Part shown: in pieces, positions 1 to 10,239 of the stretch
Layout of the letters: every line of letters starts with the position of its first letter
Position numbering within the stretch: position 1 is the first letter of the stretch
Origin: Thinopyrum elongatum
Taxonomy: Eukaryota > Streptophyta > Magnoliopsida > Poales > Poaceae
Assembly: GCA_011799875.1 (NCBI GenBank)
Contig: CM022302.1
Location: forward strand, 53,922,456-53,986,455
Reading direction: 5' to 3'
Length of the DNA stretch: 64,000 nucleotides
Translations under genes and position numbers: made by a program
Notes under the pieces: generated by a model
What the model was told of the DNA's origin: nothing
Seen by the model: the letters and a program-made list of their open reading frames with translations, nothing else
Databases searched by the model: none

Positions 1-118
1 ACATACCATGCTTATTTAAATTAAAAAATGTAGGTCATATATAATTGAAATTCTGGACATTTTGTATAATCAAATATACAGGTGGATATAATTTGCAAAT
101 AGAGGGGTGCGTCTTGTC

Positions 119-461
119 TGTAGACTAGCAAATATTTGGGCAAGGGAGTACCTAGAACTCATCTAGATGAGATATAATATGGTCTCATTCATCTGGAAAA
201 CAAGAACAGATACAACCCACGTCAGCACAAACGCATCTTATAGCATCACATCCAATGGCTATAAAACGTGAATGAGACCAAATTATATCTCATCTAGATG
301 AGTTCTAGGAAAACTGTTTGGGCAATGCACCTTGGGTGCAGTTGATGAATGGCTCGATGCATATATGGGCGAAGTACAGGAGGTGCGCGGAGCGCAGGTT
401 ACAGGCGCGACATGAGCGAGATCGTGCGCTAGTTACGAGTACGGGACAGCTTCAGCTAACA
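119..461 (-). repeat. 3' LTR of the first copia element, split by a MITE
   Basis: It starts (minus strand) TGTTAGCTGAAG at 461 and ends TACA at 119, next to TSD TTGTC. Without the 173-bp MITE and its 9-bp duplication it is about 161 bp. It matches the 5' LTR pieces at 8541-8677 and about 5104-5168. Compared with those pieces it lacks about 40 bp in its first half. The TAG stop of the pol frame (456-458) lies inside the LTR's opening TGTTAG. Confidence 0.85.
144..316. mobile_element. Mutator-type MITE
   Basis: A 173-bp insertion inside the 3' LTR, bordered by the 9-bp direct repeat TTTGGGCAA at 135-143 and 317-325, as expected for Mutator-like transposition. Long inverted arms are visible: CCTAGAACTCATCTAGATGA near 151 and its complement ending near 310, each continuing through GAGATATAAT and GTCTCATTC. 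The outermost 7-8 bases of the two arms do not match, so the termini are degenerate. There is no coding capacity. Confidence 0.85.
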
Positions 462-2339
462 CCCCGCCGTAGCTGCAGCGTCCGGTGACCGGATACACAA
501 GCTGGATCTAAACTCCTGGAACGCTGGTGTAGGGAGCCCCTTCGTCATCACGTCCGCGAGTTGCTGCGTGGTGGGCACATGGAGCACGCGGAGCTGTCCG
601 AGAGCGACCTTCTCGCGAATGAGGTGGATGTCCAATTCGATGTGCTTCATGCGCCGATGATGGACTGGGTTGGCAGCCATGTACACAGACGAGATGTTGT
701 CGCAGTACACCACCGTCGCCTTGGGGAGAGGAACATGGAGTTCGCCGAGCAGTTGGCGCAGCCAGCAGAATTCGGCGATGGCGTTGGCGACGGCGCGGTA
801 ATCCGCCTCGGCGCTGGAGCGCGAGACGGTGGGTTGCCGCTTGGACGACCAGGAGACGAAGGCGTCGCCGAGGAAGACCGCGTAGCCTGACGTGGAGCGG
901 CGTGTGTCTGGGCAGCCGGCCCAGTTGGCGTCGGAGTAGGCCGTGAGCTCCAGAGAGCCCGGTCGGTGAAGCCGGAGCCCATGCGTGGCGGATCCGCGGA
1001 CGTAGCGGAGGATGCGTTTGCCCAGCGTCAGATGCTGCGCTCGTGGGTCATGCATGTGCAGGCACGCCTGCTGCTCCATGTAGGCGAGATCAGGGCGCGT
1101 CATCGTGAGGTACTGGAGGGCGCCCACCAGACTGCGGTACTCCGAGGGGTAAGAGACAGGCGCCCCGGCATTGGCACTGAGTTTGTTGTGGGTGTCGATG
1201 GGCGTGCCCACGGGCTTGCAATCCACCATGTTCCCACGCTCCAGGAGCTCCTCAGCATACTTGCTCTGGGTGAGGAAGAAGCCGCCGGCGTCGCGGGTGA
1301 CGCGGATGCCGAGGAAGTAGTGCAGCGGCCCAGGTCCTTCATCGAGAACTCGGCGAAGAGCTGCTATTGTAGACGATGGAGCAATGTGGTCATGGACGCG
1401 ATGAGCACGATGTCGTCGACGTACAGCAACAGGAAGGCGACCTGACCACCCTCGCGCTTGACGAAGAGGGAGGGATCCGAGCGGGCAACAGAGAAGCCAA
1501 TGGCGCGGAGGAAGGCGGCGAAGCGATCAAACCACGCCCTCGGGGCCTGTTTGAGCCCGTAGAGCGACTTGTCGAGAAGACATATGTAGTCGGGGTGGTG
1601 CTCGTCGACGAAGCCTGCCGGTTGCTGGCAATAGACATGCTCCGTGAGGTAGCCTGCAAGAATGCGTTATTTACATCCATTGATGAACCGGCCAGGCTCG
1701 AGTGGCGGCGACGGTGAGCATGACGCAGATGGTGGCCGATTTGACCACCGGCGAGAACGTCTCGTCAAAGTCGACCCCGGGGCGTCGAGAGAACCCTCGG
1801 ACTACCCATCTTGCCCTGTATCTCTCCAAAGAGCCGTCAGACTTGAACTTGTGCCGAAACAGCCACTTCCCGGTGACCATGTTGGCACCGGCAGGACGAG
1901 GCACCAGAGTCCAAATGCGGTTTGCCATCAACTCCATGTACTCCTTCTGCATTGCAGTTAGCCAATGGGGATCTCGTAACGCGGTGCGCACACTCTTAGG
2001 AATGGGTGAGATAGGAGGGGCGACGGTGGCAGTGTTGGCGTCGGCATACCGGGGATTTGGGCGGAACTTGCCAAGTTGAGCCCGGGTGGTCATGGTGTGG
2101 GTGGGTACGAGGCTAGGAGGACGAGCTCGTGGAACTCGCGGGGCATCAGTGGCTAGTGGTGAGGTGGCTAGTGGCTGATCATCGCGTACTGGGGAGGTGG
2201 GCTCGATGACAGCAGAAGGAGGGTCTTTTGTGGTGGCCATGGCAGCAGTTTCAGAAACGCTGCCATGGCAAGGTTTCGGAGAGGCTGGAATCGCTGCCAT
2301 GGCAGCGTTTTGGGCCACCGTAGCACGGTTTGCTACCAT
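456..2339 (-). pseudogene. pol: Reverse transcriptase-RNase H of the first copia element (frameshifted)
   Basis: The minus-strand reading runs from 2339 to 456 in at least three frames. Between 2339 and 1671 the RT N-terminus is clear (KEYMELMANRIWTLVPRP, then VDFDETFSPVVK). The segment around 1680-1390 keeps DVNNAFL, but the frame shifts there. A final frame from 1229 gives the C-terminal part: YRSLVGALQYLTMTRPDL, then RNase H signatures AYSDANWAGCPDTRRSTSGY, YCDN and a terminal HIELDIHLIREKV block. This is the normal copia pol C-terminus. Indels between about 1230 and 1680 destroy the active-site region frame, so no full enzyme can be made. The stop codon TAG at 456-458 falls within the first bases of the 3' LTR. 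Confidence 0.9.
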
Positions 2340-4300
2340 GGCAGCGTTTTGCGGCGCCGTGGCAGGTGTGCTGGGAGGGGGTGTGGAGGGGCGCGCGTGC
2401 GGGGTGTGCGCGGGTGTCGGTGCACCGGGACTAGGAGAGGTAGTGCGGGATCATCGTCGGGAGGGGAAGAGAGGCACGGTGGATCGACATGGGAGAATGG
2501 GAATGTGTGTTCGTCGAATACAACATGCCTAGAGACGACGACGTGACCCGTGTCTCTGTTGAGGCAGCAGTACCCTTTGTGATCCGGCGAGTAGCCGATG
2601 AAGACGCAGGGATGGGAGCGCGGCGCTAGTTTGTGCGCCGATGTGGCGGCGAGGTTAGGGTAGCAGAGATAGCCGAAAACACGTGGTGCGGCGTACTCCG
2701 GGTGGACACCATATAGGAGAAGGAAGGGTGTGTGGTTGTGGCGAGCTCGGCAGGGTCGGCGGTTCAAGAGAAACGAGGCCGTGGCGAGTGCTTCAGCCCA
2801 GTAGGCAAAGGGCATGGACGCATTGGTGAGCATAGAGCGCGAGATGTCATTGAGTGTTCGTAGAACATGTTCGGCCCGTCCATTCTTAGGTGATGTGTAG
2901 GGGCAAGACATGCGAAGCTGGATGCCCTCGGAGGAGAAGAATTGTCGTGAGGCATGGTTGTCAAATTCGCGGCCATTGTCACTTTGTAAGGTTGGGTGGT
3001 TTAGATGGAAGTGGCATCGGATGAACGCGAGGAAGTTTTTGATCGTGGGGAGAACATCCGATTTGTGGTGTAATGGAAAGATCCCAACAAAGTGGCTGTA
3101 ATCATCTAACATCACAAGATAGTACTGATAGCCTGATAAACTAGTTACAGGGGAGGTCCAAACATCACAGTGCACTAGTTGAAAGGGAAACAAAGATACA
3201 TGAGACGAGGAGCTAAACGGCTGCCGCACGTGCTTTCCTAGCTGGCAAGCGTGGCAAATAGATGAGAGGGCTCCACGACTCGGTGTTGACGACGAACGAA
3301 GGGCACCATGCAGAGCGTCCGCGCCAGGGTGGCCAAGCCGTTGGTGCCAGAGATCGGTGGTGACCGCGGTGAGGGCGTGGTGTGGCGCGGGTGTGGACAC
3401 GGAGTACAGGTCGCCATCATCATCACAGCGGAGGATCACCCGCTTCGTCCTTCGTTCCTTGACAGAGAAGCCATGATCGTCAAATTCAACATTGACAGGG
3501 TTATCACGGGCAAGAGCTTTGACAGAAATTAGGTTACGTCTAAGGTGTGGAGAGACTAGAACATGGCGTAGAGAGAGGGAGATTGGGTGGTGGGGATGGT
3601 GGTGTGTCCGGTGTGCGTCACCGAGAGAGAGGTACCATCGCCAACTGTAATGCCGAAAGAAGTGTAAGGGTAGGAGATGGAGAGCATACCAGAGGAGGAC
3701 ACCATGTGAGACGAAGCACCCGTGTCGAGGTACCAGTCGGACGTTGGCAGTGACGGCTGTGACTGCTGGATTTGCAGGTTGTTGAGGGCGTTCACGAGCG
3801 CCGTCTGATCCGACGACGGGCCGGCAGCAGCACCGTACAGAGGGTGCGGCGGAACGGCTCCAGTGGCCCACTGTGTTGGAGGAGCGCTCGGAGGGATGGG
3901 GTGCGGCGCGCCATAGGGCGTGGGGGCACCGTAGTGCGATGCAGTATCGACGAAGGGAGGCGCGCCGGGGCGCAGTCCGAGGACGCCAGCCCCCGGAGCG
4001 TGTGGCCGCCATGGCATGGGCCACGCGTGAACCATCCCAGTCCACGGGGTGATGTTGACAGGCGGCGCCGGCATGCGTGATGAAGAGACGCCACAAGAGT
4101 TGCCGCCACTCGAGCCGCCCTGCTCCACGGATTTCCCTTTGCCGCGGTTGCGGCCGCCGCCCCCGCCGGAGTTGGAGCTGTGGTTGCGACCGTCTCCCCC
4201 TCCGGTGTTGGAGCCATTGTTGCCCCCACCGTTGTTCTATGGTGCTGGAGTGCGGGCGGCATGCAGTGCCATCTCCGACGTGGAGTCAGAGCCCTGCCTC
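2333..4300 (-). pseudogene. pol: Protease and integrase region of the first copia element (frameshifted)
   Basis: From 4128 a frame rich in Gly/Pro/Ala leads into the aspartic protease motif WYLDTGASSHM and stops at 3556. The continuation (LSLRHVLVSPHLRRNLISV) is in another frame that stays open to 2333, so one indel separates protease and integrase near 3570. The integrase shows the HHCC zinc-binding pattern (LWHQRLGHPG, then CHACQLGK) and the catalytic core: HCDVWTSP, LQSDNGREFD, then NGRAEHVLRTLND for the third acidic residue. The end of this frame is proline-rich linker before RT. Only partial products would be possible. Confidence 0.88.
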
Positions 4301-4308
4301 TTTCTTCA

Positions 4309-4426
4309 GGCCTTGTTCAGTTACACCTCTTCTCAAGAGGATTGGAGGGGATTTGGGTGGATTTTGACTTGTAGGGGATTATATCCACCTCAATCCCTGG
4401 CAAATCCCTGTCAACCGAACAAGGCC
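4309..4426. mobile_element. PIF/Harbinger (Tourist-like) MITE
   Basis: A 118-bp element with inverted ends GGCCTTGTTCAGTT and AACCGAACAAGGCC (one mismatch), flanked by TCA at 4306-4308 and 4427-4429. The 3-bp duplication and the GGCCTTGTT-type terminus are typical of PIF/Harbinger MITEs in grasses. It interrupts gag and separates the capsid-like part from the Gly-rich and protease parts. Its end supplies the last few codons and the stop of the truncated gag frame. Confidence 0.8.
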
Positions 4427-4998
4427 TCAAGAAGGAGGAAGGCATGACAACGCAGGAAAGTGGGGAAGGGGGTTTGCATGGTGAGAATGGGAATGGCGTA
4501 GTGCAGCCGTGGGTGCAAACCTCGGAACATGTTGAGGACCTGTTCACGGTCCGTCACAGGCTCACCAAGATCAGCAAGGCAATCAGCGCATTCCTTGAGG
4601 CGGCCGAAGTAGGCGATGACGGAGGAGGACCCCTGCTCGATGCGGCGGAATTCCGTCGCTAGAAACACCGCCTGGAGCTCCTGATTCTCCATGAACAGGG
4701 AAGTGATGGAGGCCCACACCTGGGCTGCCGTCGCATGGCGTTGGTGGATGAGGCCGAAGATCTCCAGGCTCACATGTGTGTAGAGCCAGGAGAGGATGTG
4801 GGCGTCGTCCTGGAGCCATGCTGGATCGTGGGGACGCGGAGCGCCGACGAGATGATCAACCACGCCGCTCTTCTGGAACATCACCTCGAAGAGGGTGGGC
4901 CACGGGAAGAAATTGGGTGGTTGCAGCGTCAGGACCAGAGGTAGGTGGTGGTTGATGAAGATGGAGGCGAGCGGTGAGGTCGGTAGGGCAGAAGCCAT
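4427..4998 (-). pseudogene. gag: Gag N-terminal part of the first copia element, cut by a MITE
   Basis: Translation from ATG at 4998 (minus) gives a copia-type Gag of the UBN2 kind: LVLTLQPPNFFPWPTLFEVM near the start, then PAWLQDDAHILSWLYTHVS, AAQVWASITSLF and EQVLNMFRGL. The start is the first ATG, about 105 bp inside the 5' LTR, a usual leader length for short-LTR copia elements. The frame runs into the MITE at 4426 and ends there. The CCHC zinc knuckle expected downstream is not recognisable on the other side of the MITE. Confidence 0.85.
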
Positions 4999-5103
4999 TG
5001 CAGGCGGCGCGCCGGCGACCAGGGCGCTGGGTTGAGCGCCAAGCCATAGGGCAGAGGGGATAAGGAGGGAAGGTGCTGAGGAGCGCGGGGTGGAGGAAGC
5101 GGC

Positions 5104-5168
5104 ATCCGACTAGCAAAGATTTGGGCAATGCACCTTGGGTGCAGCCGATGAATGGCTCACTGTATATA
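5104..5168 (-). repeat. 5' LTR of the first copia element, inner half
   Basis: This is the gag-proximal half of the 5' LTR. It shares about 50 bp with the 3' LTR (GACTAGCAAA, then TTTGGGCAATGCACCTTGGG and GATGAATGGCTC). The other half lies at 8541-8677, beyond the Helitron. The inner LTR border is uncertain by a few bases because the terminal TACA seen in the 3' LTR is not present here. Confidence 0.8.
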
Positions 5169-5853
5169 CTAGTCGTCAACACGTGCATCTGCACGGGCTA
5201 GTTGTAATAATCATCAGATTACACATTCAGGTAACATTTATTTATTGTAAAATCTTTTACAAATTGGATAAGAATTTTACGAATATGGTGAAGAGATATT
5301 ACTTTTTCGAACATGTAATAACTGGCACGATATTCTCCCAAAAAATGGTACTATAATTAGTAGGACCAAAAGTTACATATAATTTTTATTAAGTTCCATG
5401 GTTCTCTAAAGATTTATCGGCACCATCATCGCACTAAAATTACTGGTCTGGATCACTGTATTTATGTGCATTGACACAAATATCAGTGGACAAACCACAT
5501 ACATTTTGTTTAGCACATGTAGTCCTATAAATCTTAGGTTTTGAAGTAGAAATGATATGCTTACTTGGTAGAATTACATCGTTCCCTAAAATAAGTGTTG
5601 TAGTATTATTGATTTGAATATTATGAAAAAGATATATTATTGATTTGTAGTATTATGAAATATATTCATAACATCTTACTACCATTAATATGGAGTGAAT
5701 CTAAAAAAATGACTAAGTGTTGCCCAAGGATCAGTCTGACTATCCAATGGCAAAATAGAAATATGATGCTAAGCTTGGAGAGAATAATTCTGTACTGTAG
5801 ACCTACAAATAAGAAGCATGCATGCACCACATTTTGAATTTTTCAATTATATA

Positions 5854-5971
5854 CTCCCTCCGTCCTGAATTAGTTGTCTCAGATTTGTCTAGATACAGAT
5901 GTATCTAAAAACATGTGTATATACATCCATATCTAGACAAATCTAAGTTAAGTAATTTACGACGGAGGTTG
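5854..5971. mobile_element. Stowaway (Tc1/mariner) MITE
   Basis: The 118-bp element starts CTCCCTCCGTCC and ends GACGGAGGTTG, with TA at 5852-5853 and 5972-5973. The terminus and the internal arms (GTCTAGATACAGATGTATC against ATATCTAGAC) match the Stowaway type abundant in Triticeae. It sits inside the Helitron and has no coding capacity. Confidence 0.9.
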
Positions 5972-7295
5972 TAGTTCATATGCATGTTGGAAGTAAGCTT
6001 TGCCCTTGTGACATGGATAATCACGTACAATGGAAAGAGAAGAAACAATTTCATGCGTGGCAGAATCATGGAGAAAGGACTACATGTGAAATATAAAATG
6101 TTTGTGATGGAACGGCGCCCATCGGATTTGATCTGGTGACCTTAGTATGACAGGAAAAGAAGGGCATACTCTGCAATAGAAGTGAAGATAGTACAACACC
6201 AGTACTGAACATATACACTCAAACAATTCTAAAAACAATGGTCGAAATAGCTCGAGCGTGCTCTGCTCACATCGCAACACAATAGCGTCTTGATTTTGCA
6301 ATCGAGAGGGTATGCAAAATTAAATTAAACAATGGATTCTAATCGAACCTGCCAATCGAAGCTAGCATATATCCAACTATTTCATTGCTGAGTCTTGTAT
6401 CCCTAACAGTTATGGAAAGATGATACTTGGCATGTCGAACAATTAGAACAAAAATGATATAGAAGATATTTAATTTGAGACATGGTGCTAGGAGATCTTG
6501 GCTCAGAGGAACATCGCTGACCTAGACCTTTAGTTATATCGTCTGTTCAAGCATTATACTAAGATCCTTTGCATTCCTTTATTCAGAACCTTTGTTTTCA
6601 CCCTTTGAGGCCCATAGCCCCCTCAAATATGCAAATATCTCTATTTTTAATATGGCATGGTAGGAGCCTGCTGTTCCATAACAAAGAGCATACTCCATAA
6701 CATGTAATGTGTAGTTGCTTTCCGATCCTTTAGCCTACAACATATACATAAACATGATGTTTATAAATTATTATTCAGACTGAAAACACATGCTATATTT
6801 AAAAGCAAAGGTGCAGTTTATGCCTGACAGCCATTGTTTTCTTTCTAATTAGTTAGCCAATAATATAAAAGTAGCACATATTAAAGAAATTGTTTTCCAC
6901 ACTGAAAAGACAATACGGAGTAGAATTACGTATTGAGAGTTGACCAAATTAAAGTGTATGTTTCTATAGTGGATGCGATTTTTGTATAAAAATAGGTTCA
7001 TTCACTTGGCTACCGACCGACAGAAATTCAAACTCATAAGTGCCACCTGTACATCTAAAAATATTAGATACAGTGTATAAAATATGAGAAGAATAAATAA
7101 TCTGAGCTTGGTACAATGATTGAATAGCAGATCAAATTTTTTAGGATTAGGCACATACATGTGGAAATAACAAATTCCAGACGCTCCATGGTTAATAGCA
7201 CTGCACAAATTGCCAATTACGGAAATTAGGAAAAGAGGTGGCTAAGAAAAAGAACAGATTGTGGTATATTTGGACAGAATAACGAAAATCTAATC

Positions 7296-7925
7296 AGGAT
7301 GTTCGACGAATGAACCTGGAGCTCGACGTTGCTCTTGTGTACAGCAATCTCCAAGCTCGATCGTTACTGTACCCTGCCGCATCTTCCTTCGCTGCTGAAA
7401 CTTCCAAATTCATCGGCCAGGAAGTGATGTTGATGGATCAATCTTAGATATGCGTGCAAAAATATTTTGGTCAGGGCTATGAGTTGATAGTATATGAAAT
7501 ACACAATATACATGAAGCGGAAAAGCAAAGAAACAGAGATTGGTCCTGAATATCGAGAAACGAAGATGTTATAGGAAGAACATGCGCATATGGCAAGGAG
7601 GAAGATTGGGGAGAGCCTCAGATGACCGATCGATTGGGCAGGACTGTAGGAGCTTTGGTGAGAAGGAAGATTGGAGGATGTTCAGCGAATGAACATGGAG
7701 CTTGACGTTGCTCTTGTGCACAGCAATCTCCAAGACCGATCGTTACTGTACCCTGCTGCATCTTCCTTCGCTGCTGAAACTTCCAAATTCATCGGCCAGG
7801 AAGTGATGTTGATGGATCAATCTTAGATATGCTTGCAAAAATATTTTGGTCGGAGCGATGAGTTGATGGATCAATCGATTGGGCAGGACTGTAGGAGCTT
7901 TGGTGAGAAGGAAGATTGGGGAGAC
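7296..7925. repeat. Partial tandem duplication inside the Helitron
   Basis: Block A (about 7296-7488, beginning AGGATGTTCGACGAATGAAC) recurs at 7675-7867, an offset of 379 bp, with a few mismatches. Block B (CGATTGGGCAGGACTGTAGG, from about 7631) recurs from about 7875. The second unit lacks about 130 bp between A and B. No reading frame spans the repeat. Confidence 0.85.
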
Positions 7926-8460
7926 CTGTTGGGGAGTCTGCGTGTTTAAAGTTTCTTTGCAATCTTTAGATGAGTTCGGAGAGGAGTAGGTTCTCCCGTG
8001 GGAAAATAATGGGCATGGATTTTTTTTTCTTTTACAAAGGGATAGGGCAGGTTCAATGGTGTGAGATCCGATTGTTGCGTGCTAGTCTTCCTAGGCATAT
8101 TACGTCCTATTTTTAACAACCTGGCCGCTTTATTTTTTTATTGGCATATTACATAAATAGTTAATCTCCACTAAAAAATACATATACGTAGTTAATCAGC
8201 CTAGTTTTTTTTTGCAGGGAATCAGCCTAGCTTTTGTTTAGGGAAGTTAATCAACCTTTTGATTCCGTGATTCTGTTACGGGCTGCCGCATGCATGACCC
8301 ATGTGAAAGGATTTAAGCGTGGTTTTTATCTCTTGTGGGCCCTATGATTATTTTTTTGTCAATTATCACGTGAGTTAATCTACACCGTAATAATTCGGTC
8401 CCATCAGATTAATGGTTAGTAATTTCTAATTAACATAAGAATTTCTACAGAGTCGGTAAT

Positions 8461-8540
8461 TAGTATAAGTATAGATAGATAGATAGTATAAGTATAGATA
8501 GATAGATAGATATAGATAGAAGTATAGAAGTATAGATAGA
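8461..8540. repeat. TAGA/AAGTATAGA microsatellite at the Helitron 5' end
   Basis: Irregular runs of TAGATAGATAGA and AGTATAGA occupy the last 80 bp of the Helitron (plus strand). They appear to be an expansion of its TCTATAC-type 5' terminus. Confidence 0.8.
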
Positions 8541-8677
8541 TGGGCAAAGTACAGGAGGGAGCAACGCTACACGCACGGGCTTGACGTGGAGCGCAGGTTA
8601 CCGGCGCGACGTGCGTGACGTGAGCGAGATCGTGCGCTAGCCACGATCGTACGAGTACGGGACAGCTTCAGCTAACA
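8541..8677 (-). repeat. 5' LTR of the first copia element, outer half
   Basis: It begins TGTTAGCTGAAGCTG (minus strand) at 8677, next to TSD TTGTC (8678-8682), and runs to GCCCA at the Helitron junction. It matches 366-461 of the 3' LTR but keeps about 40 extra bases, so one LTR has suffered deletions or the other insertions. Confidence 0.88.
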
Positions 8678-9279
8678 TTGTCTGTTAGATATTCATAATC
8701 AAATTTTTAAGATCAACATATTATATTTTTCAAATGAAAATATTATATTTTTCATTAAACTTTATATCTCATAATAGAAAATACTGTACAACTTTAGTCC
8801 CGAAAGAGTGTAACACCCCCTGTGTAATGCACTACAGTAACCCCTCATGATTATGCCAGGTCACTTTGTTTTGCAAAGCTTAATCATCTTTGGTTCATAT
8901 CTCATTTAAAATTCCAATTCAAACTTAAATTCAAATAGCAAGTGAAATTTAAAAAGCTACAAACTTGTAGGAAAAATAGTTCATGATTTAGACAATATTC
9001 AATAGATAATTAATGTTAGGAAAACAATATCACTTGTGTGCTCATTTGAGAGCTAGCCCCCAAAAACAGTGACCAAAACAGCCCCATTAATCCATTTTCA
9101 TTTATGCAAAATTCAAATGAAATCATCTTGCCTCCAAACTTTTTGTGGCATTGCCAAAAATCACAAAGTAATTATGTGGCCTAGTCCCACATTTTACATA
9201 AATGTTTTGGCAGCTCAAAATATTCCTAAACAGCCTTTGTTTTAAAAATAAAAGATAAAACAGAAAATTTGAAAAAGGA

Positions 9280-10235
9280 AAAAGGGGCAAAGGCCTCTGG
9301 CCTAAAGGCTCAGAGCCGGCCCAGCCCACCTTACCCCTCCCCTACGTGCTCCGGCCGCTGCACGCCACCTGCCGGCTACAGGCGCCCCGCGAGGATAAGG
9401 GCGGCTCCGCCCACTCCCCCTGGACGCCCTCCGCCGCGCTCCCTTCCTCTCCCTCGCTCGCTCGCTCTTTCTCAACCTCACCAGTACGCAGCCGTCGCCG
9501 CGCCGCTCCGGTCCCGCGGCCATCAACGTCGCCGCGCCCGCGGACCTTGTCCACGAGCTCCGCCTTCTTCTTCCTCGTCGCCTGGTGCCATCAGCTGGGG
9601 CCTGGCGCGCCTTCTTCGAGGGGATCGAGCTCGCCATCGTCTTCAGCCCCGGCGGCATCTCCGCCGAATCTCACCACCCTCTGCTGCTACAAATCCGTCA
9701 CCGGCCTTTCTTGAGCCACCCGATGAGCTCCCTTCTTCCCCTTCCTTTTGCTGCTCGCCTTAGGGCCTAGGTCGTCCCGCCGCTGTACCGAGCTCTGGCC
9801 GCCGCCATGGTCGCGAGCTCCATGCTCCCCGTGCCGCCCTGCTCGAGCCAGTAGCACCAACGTGCTCCTGGTGAGCCGTAGCACCCGCCTAGCTACTTTG
9901 CGCGCTCGAAAATGTCCCGTAGCTGTGAAACCGATCACGCCCAAACCTCGCCGCCGCCACGGCTCGACGCCGCCACCCCTGCCGGCCACCCCAGCCACTG
10001 CGACCGCCACCGTTGGACGCACGACATCGCCAGCTTTCGAACACAAGTCCCCGCGCCGCAAATGAGCCACCATAGTGGAATCCCGACCGAGTCCGGTGAA
10101 GCACCGCCGCGAAATAGCTCGCCGGAGTCCCTCCGGCGATGGCGCCGACGTGGCACAGCCTGGGGCCCACCCTGGGTCACTGACCAGTGGGTCCCAGTGG
10201 CCCCCTTGACCAAGTTGACTAAGTCAACTGTGCTA
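9280..10235. other. GC-rich block of the solo LTR, no supported gene
   Basis: About 950 bp rich in CpG, with pyrimidine-rich stretches and several overlapping open frames on both strands. None of the frames shows a recognisable domain or a clear coding preference. The end of the block contains TTGACC, TTGACT and GTCAACT in quick succession (10206-10231). I treat it as the promoter/leader part of the LTR rather than a gene. Confidence 0.45.
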
Positions 10236-10239
10236 ACAG

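Larger units (their letters stand above)
5169..8540 (-). mobile_element. Non-autonomous Helitron, 3.37 kb
   Basis: On the minus strand the unit begins TCTATCTATACTTC at 8540 and ends with a hairpin (CGTGCA-GA-TGCACG, about 5180-5193), 9 nt, then CTAG at 5169-5172. It lies between host A and T with no target duplication. These are the diagnostic Helitron features: 5' TC, a 3' hairpin followed by CTRR, and insertion into AT. Joining the flanks (5151-5168 with 8541-8555) recreates the undisturbed 3' LTR site at 351-380 at exactly the same length with only four mismatches. No Rep/helicase coding region is visible, so it is non-autonomous. Inside are a Stowaway MITE, a partial tandem duplication and a TAGA-type microsatellite at its 5' end. 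I recognise no captured gene. Confidence 0.88.
119..8677 (-). mobile_element. Old Ty1/copia LTR retrotransposon with short LTRs, carrying a Helitron and two MITEs
   Basis: The element reads on the minus strand. Its outer ends are TGTTAGC (complement at 8671-8677) and CTAGTCTACA (complement at 119-128). It is flanked by the 5-bp duplication TTGTC at 114-118 and 8678-8682, which fixes the boundaries. Internal domains run gag, protease, integrase, RT, RNase H from 4998 down to 456, the Ty1/copia order. The short LTRs (about 160-200 bp without insertions) fit a short-LTR copia lineage such as Ale/Retrofit; that assignment is inference. The 8.56-kb span includes a 3372-bp Helitron in the 5' LTR, a 173-bp MITE in the 3' LTR and a 118-bp MITE in gag. 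Several frameshifts make it non-functional, and indels between the LTRs show it is old. I could not recognise a clean tRNA primer site next to the 5' LTR. Confidence 0.9.

Noticed and set aside
5104..5168. Short direct repeat with 119-366 first read as complete tiny LTRs (TRIM-like)
   Set aside because: The missing LTR half was found at 8541-8677, beyond the Helitron, with a matching TTGTC duplication.
8461..8540. TAGATA run first taken as the A/T-rich tail of a LINE
   Set aside because: The empty-site comparison shows it is the 5' end of a Helitron. No LINE coding region or target duplication is present.
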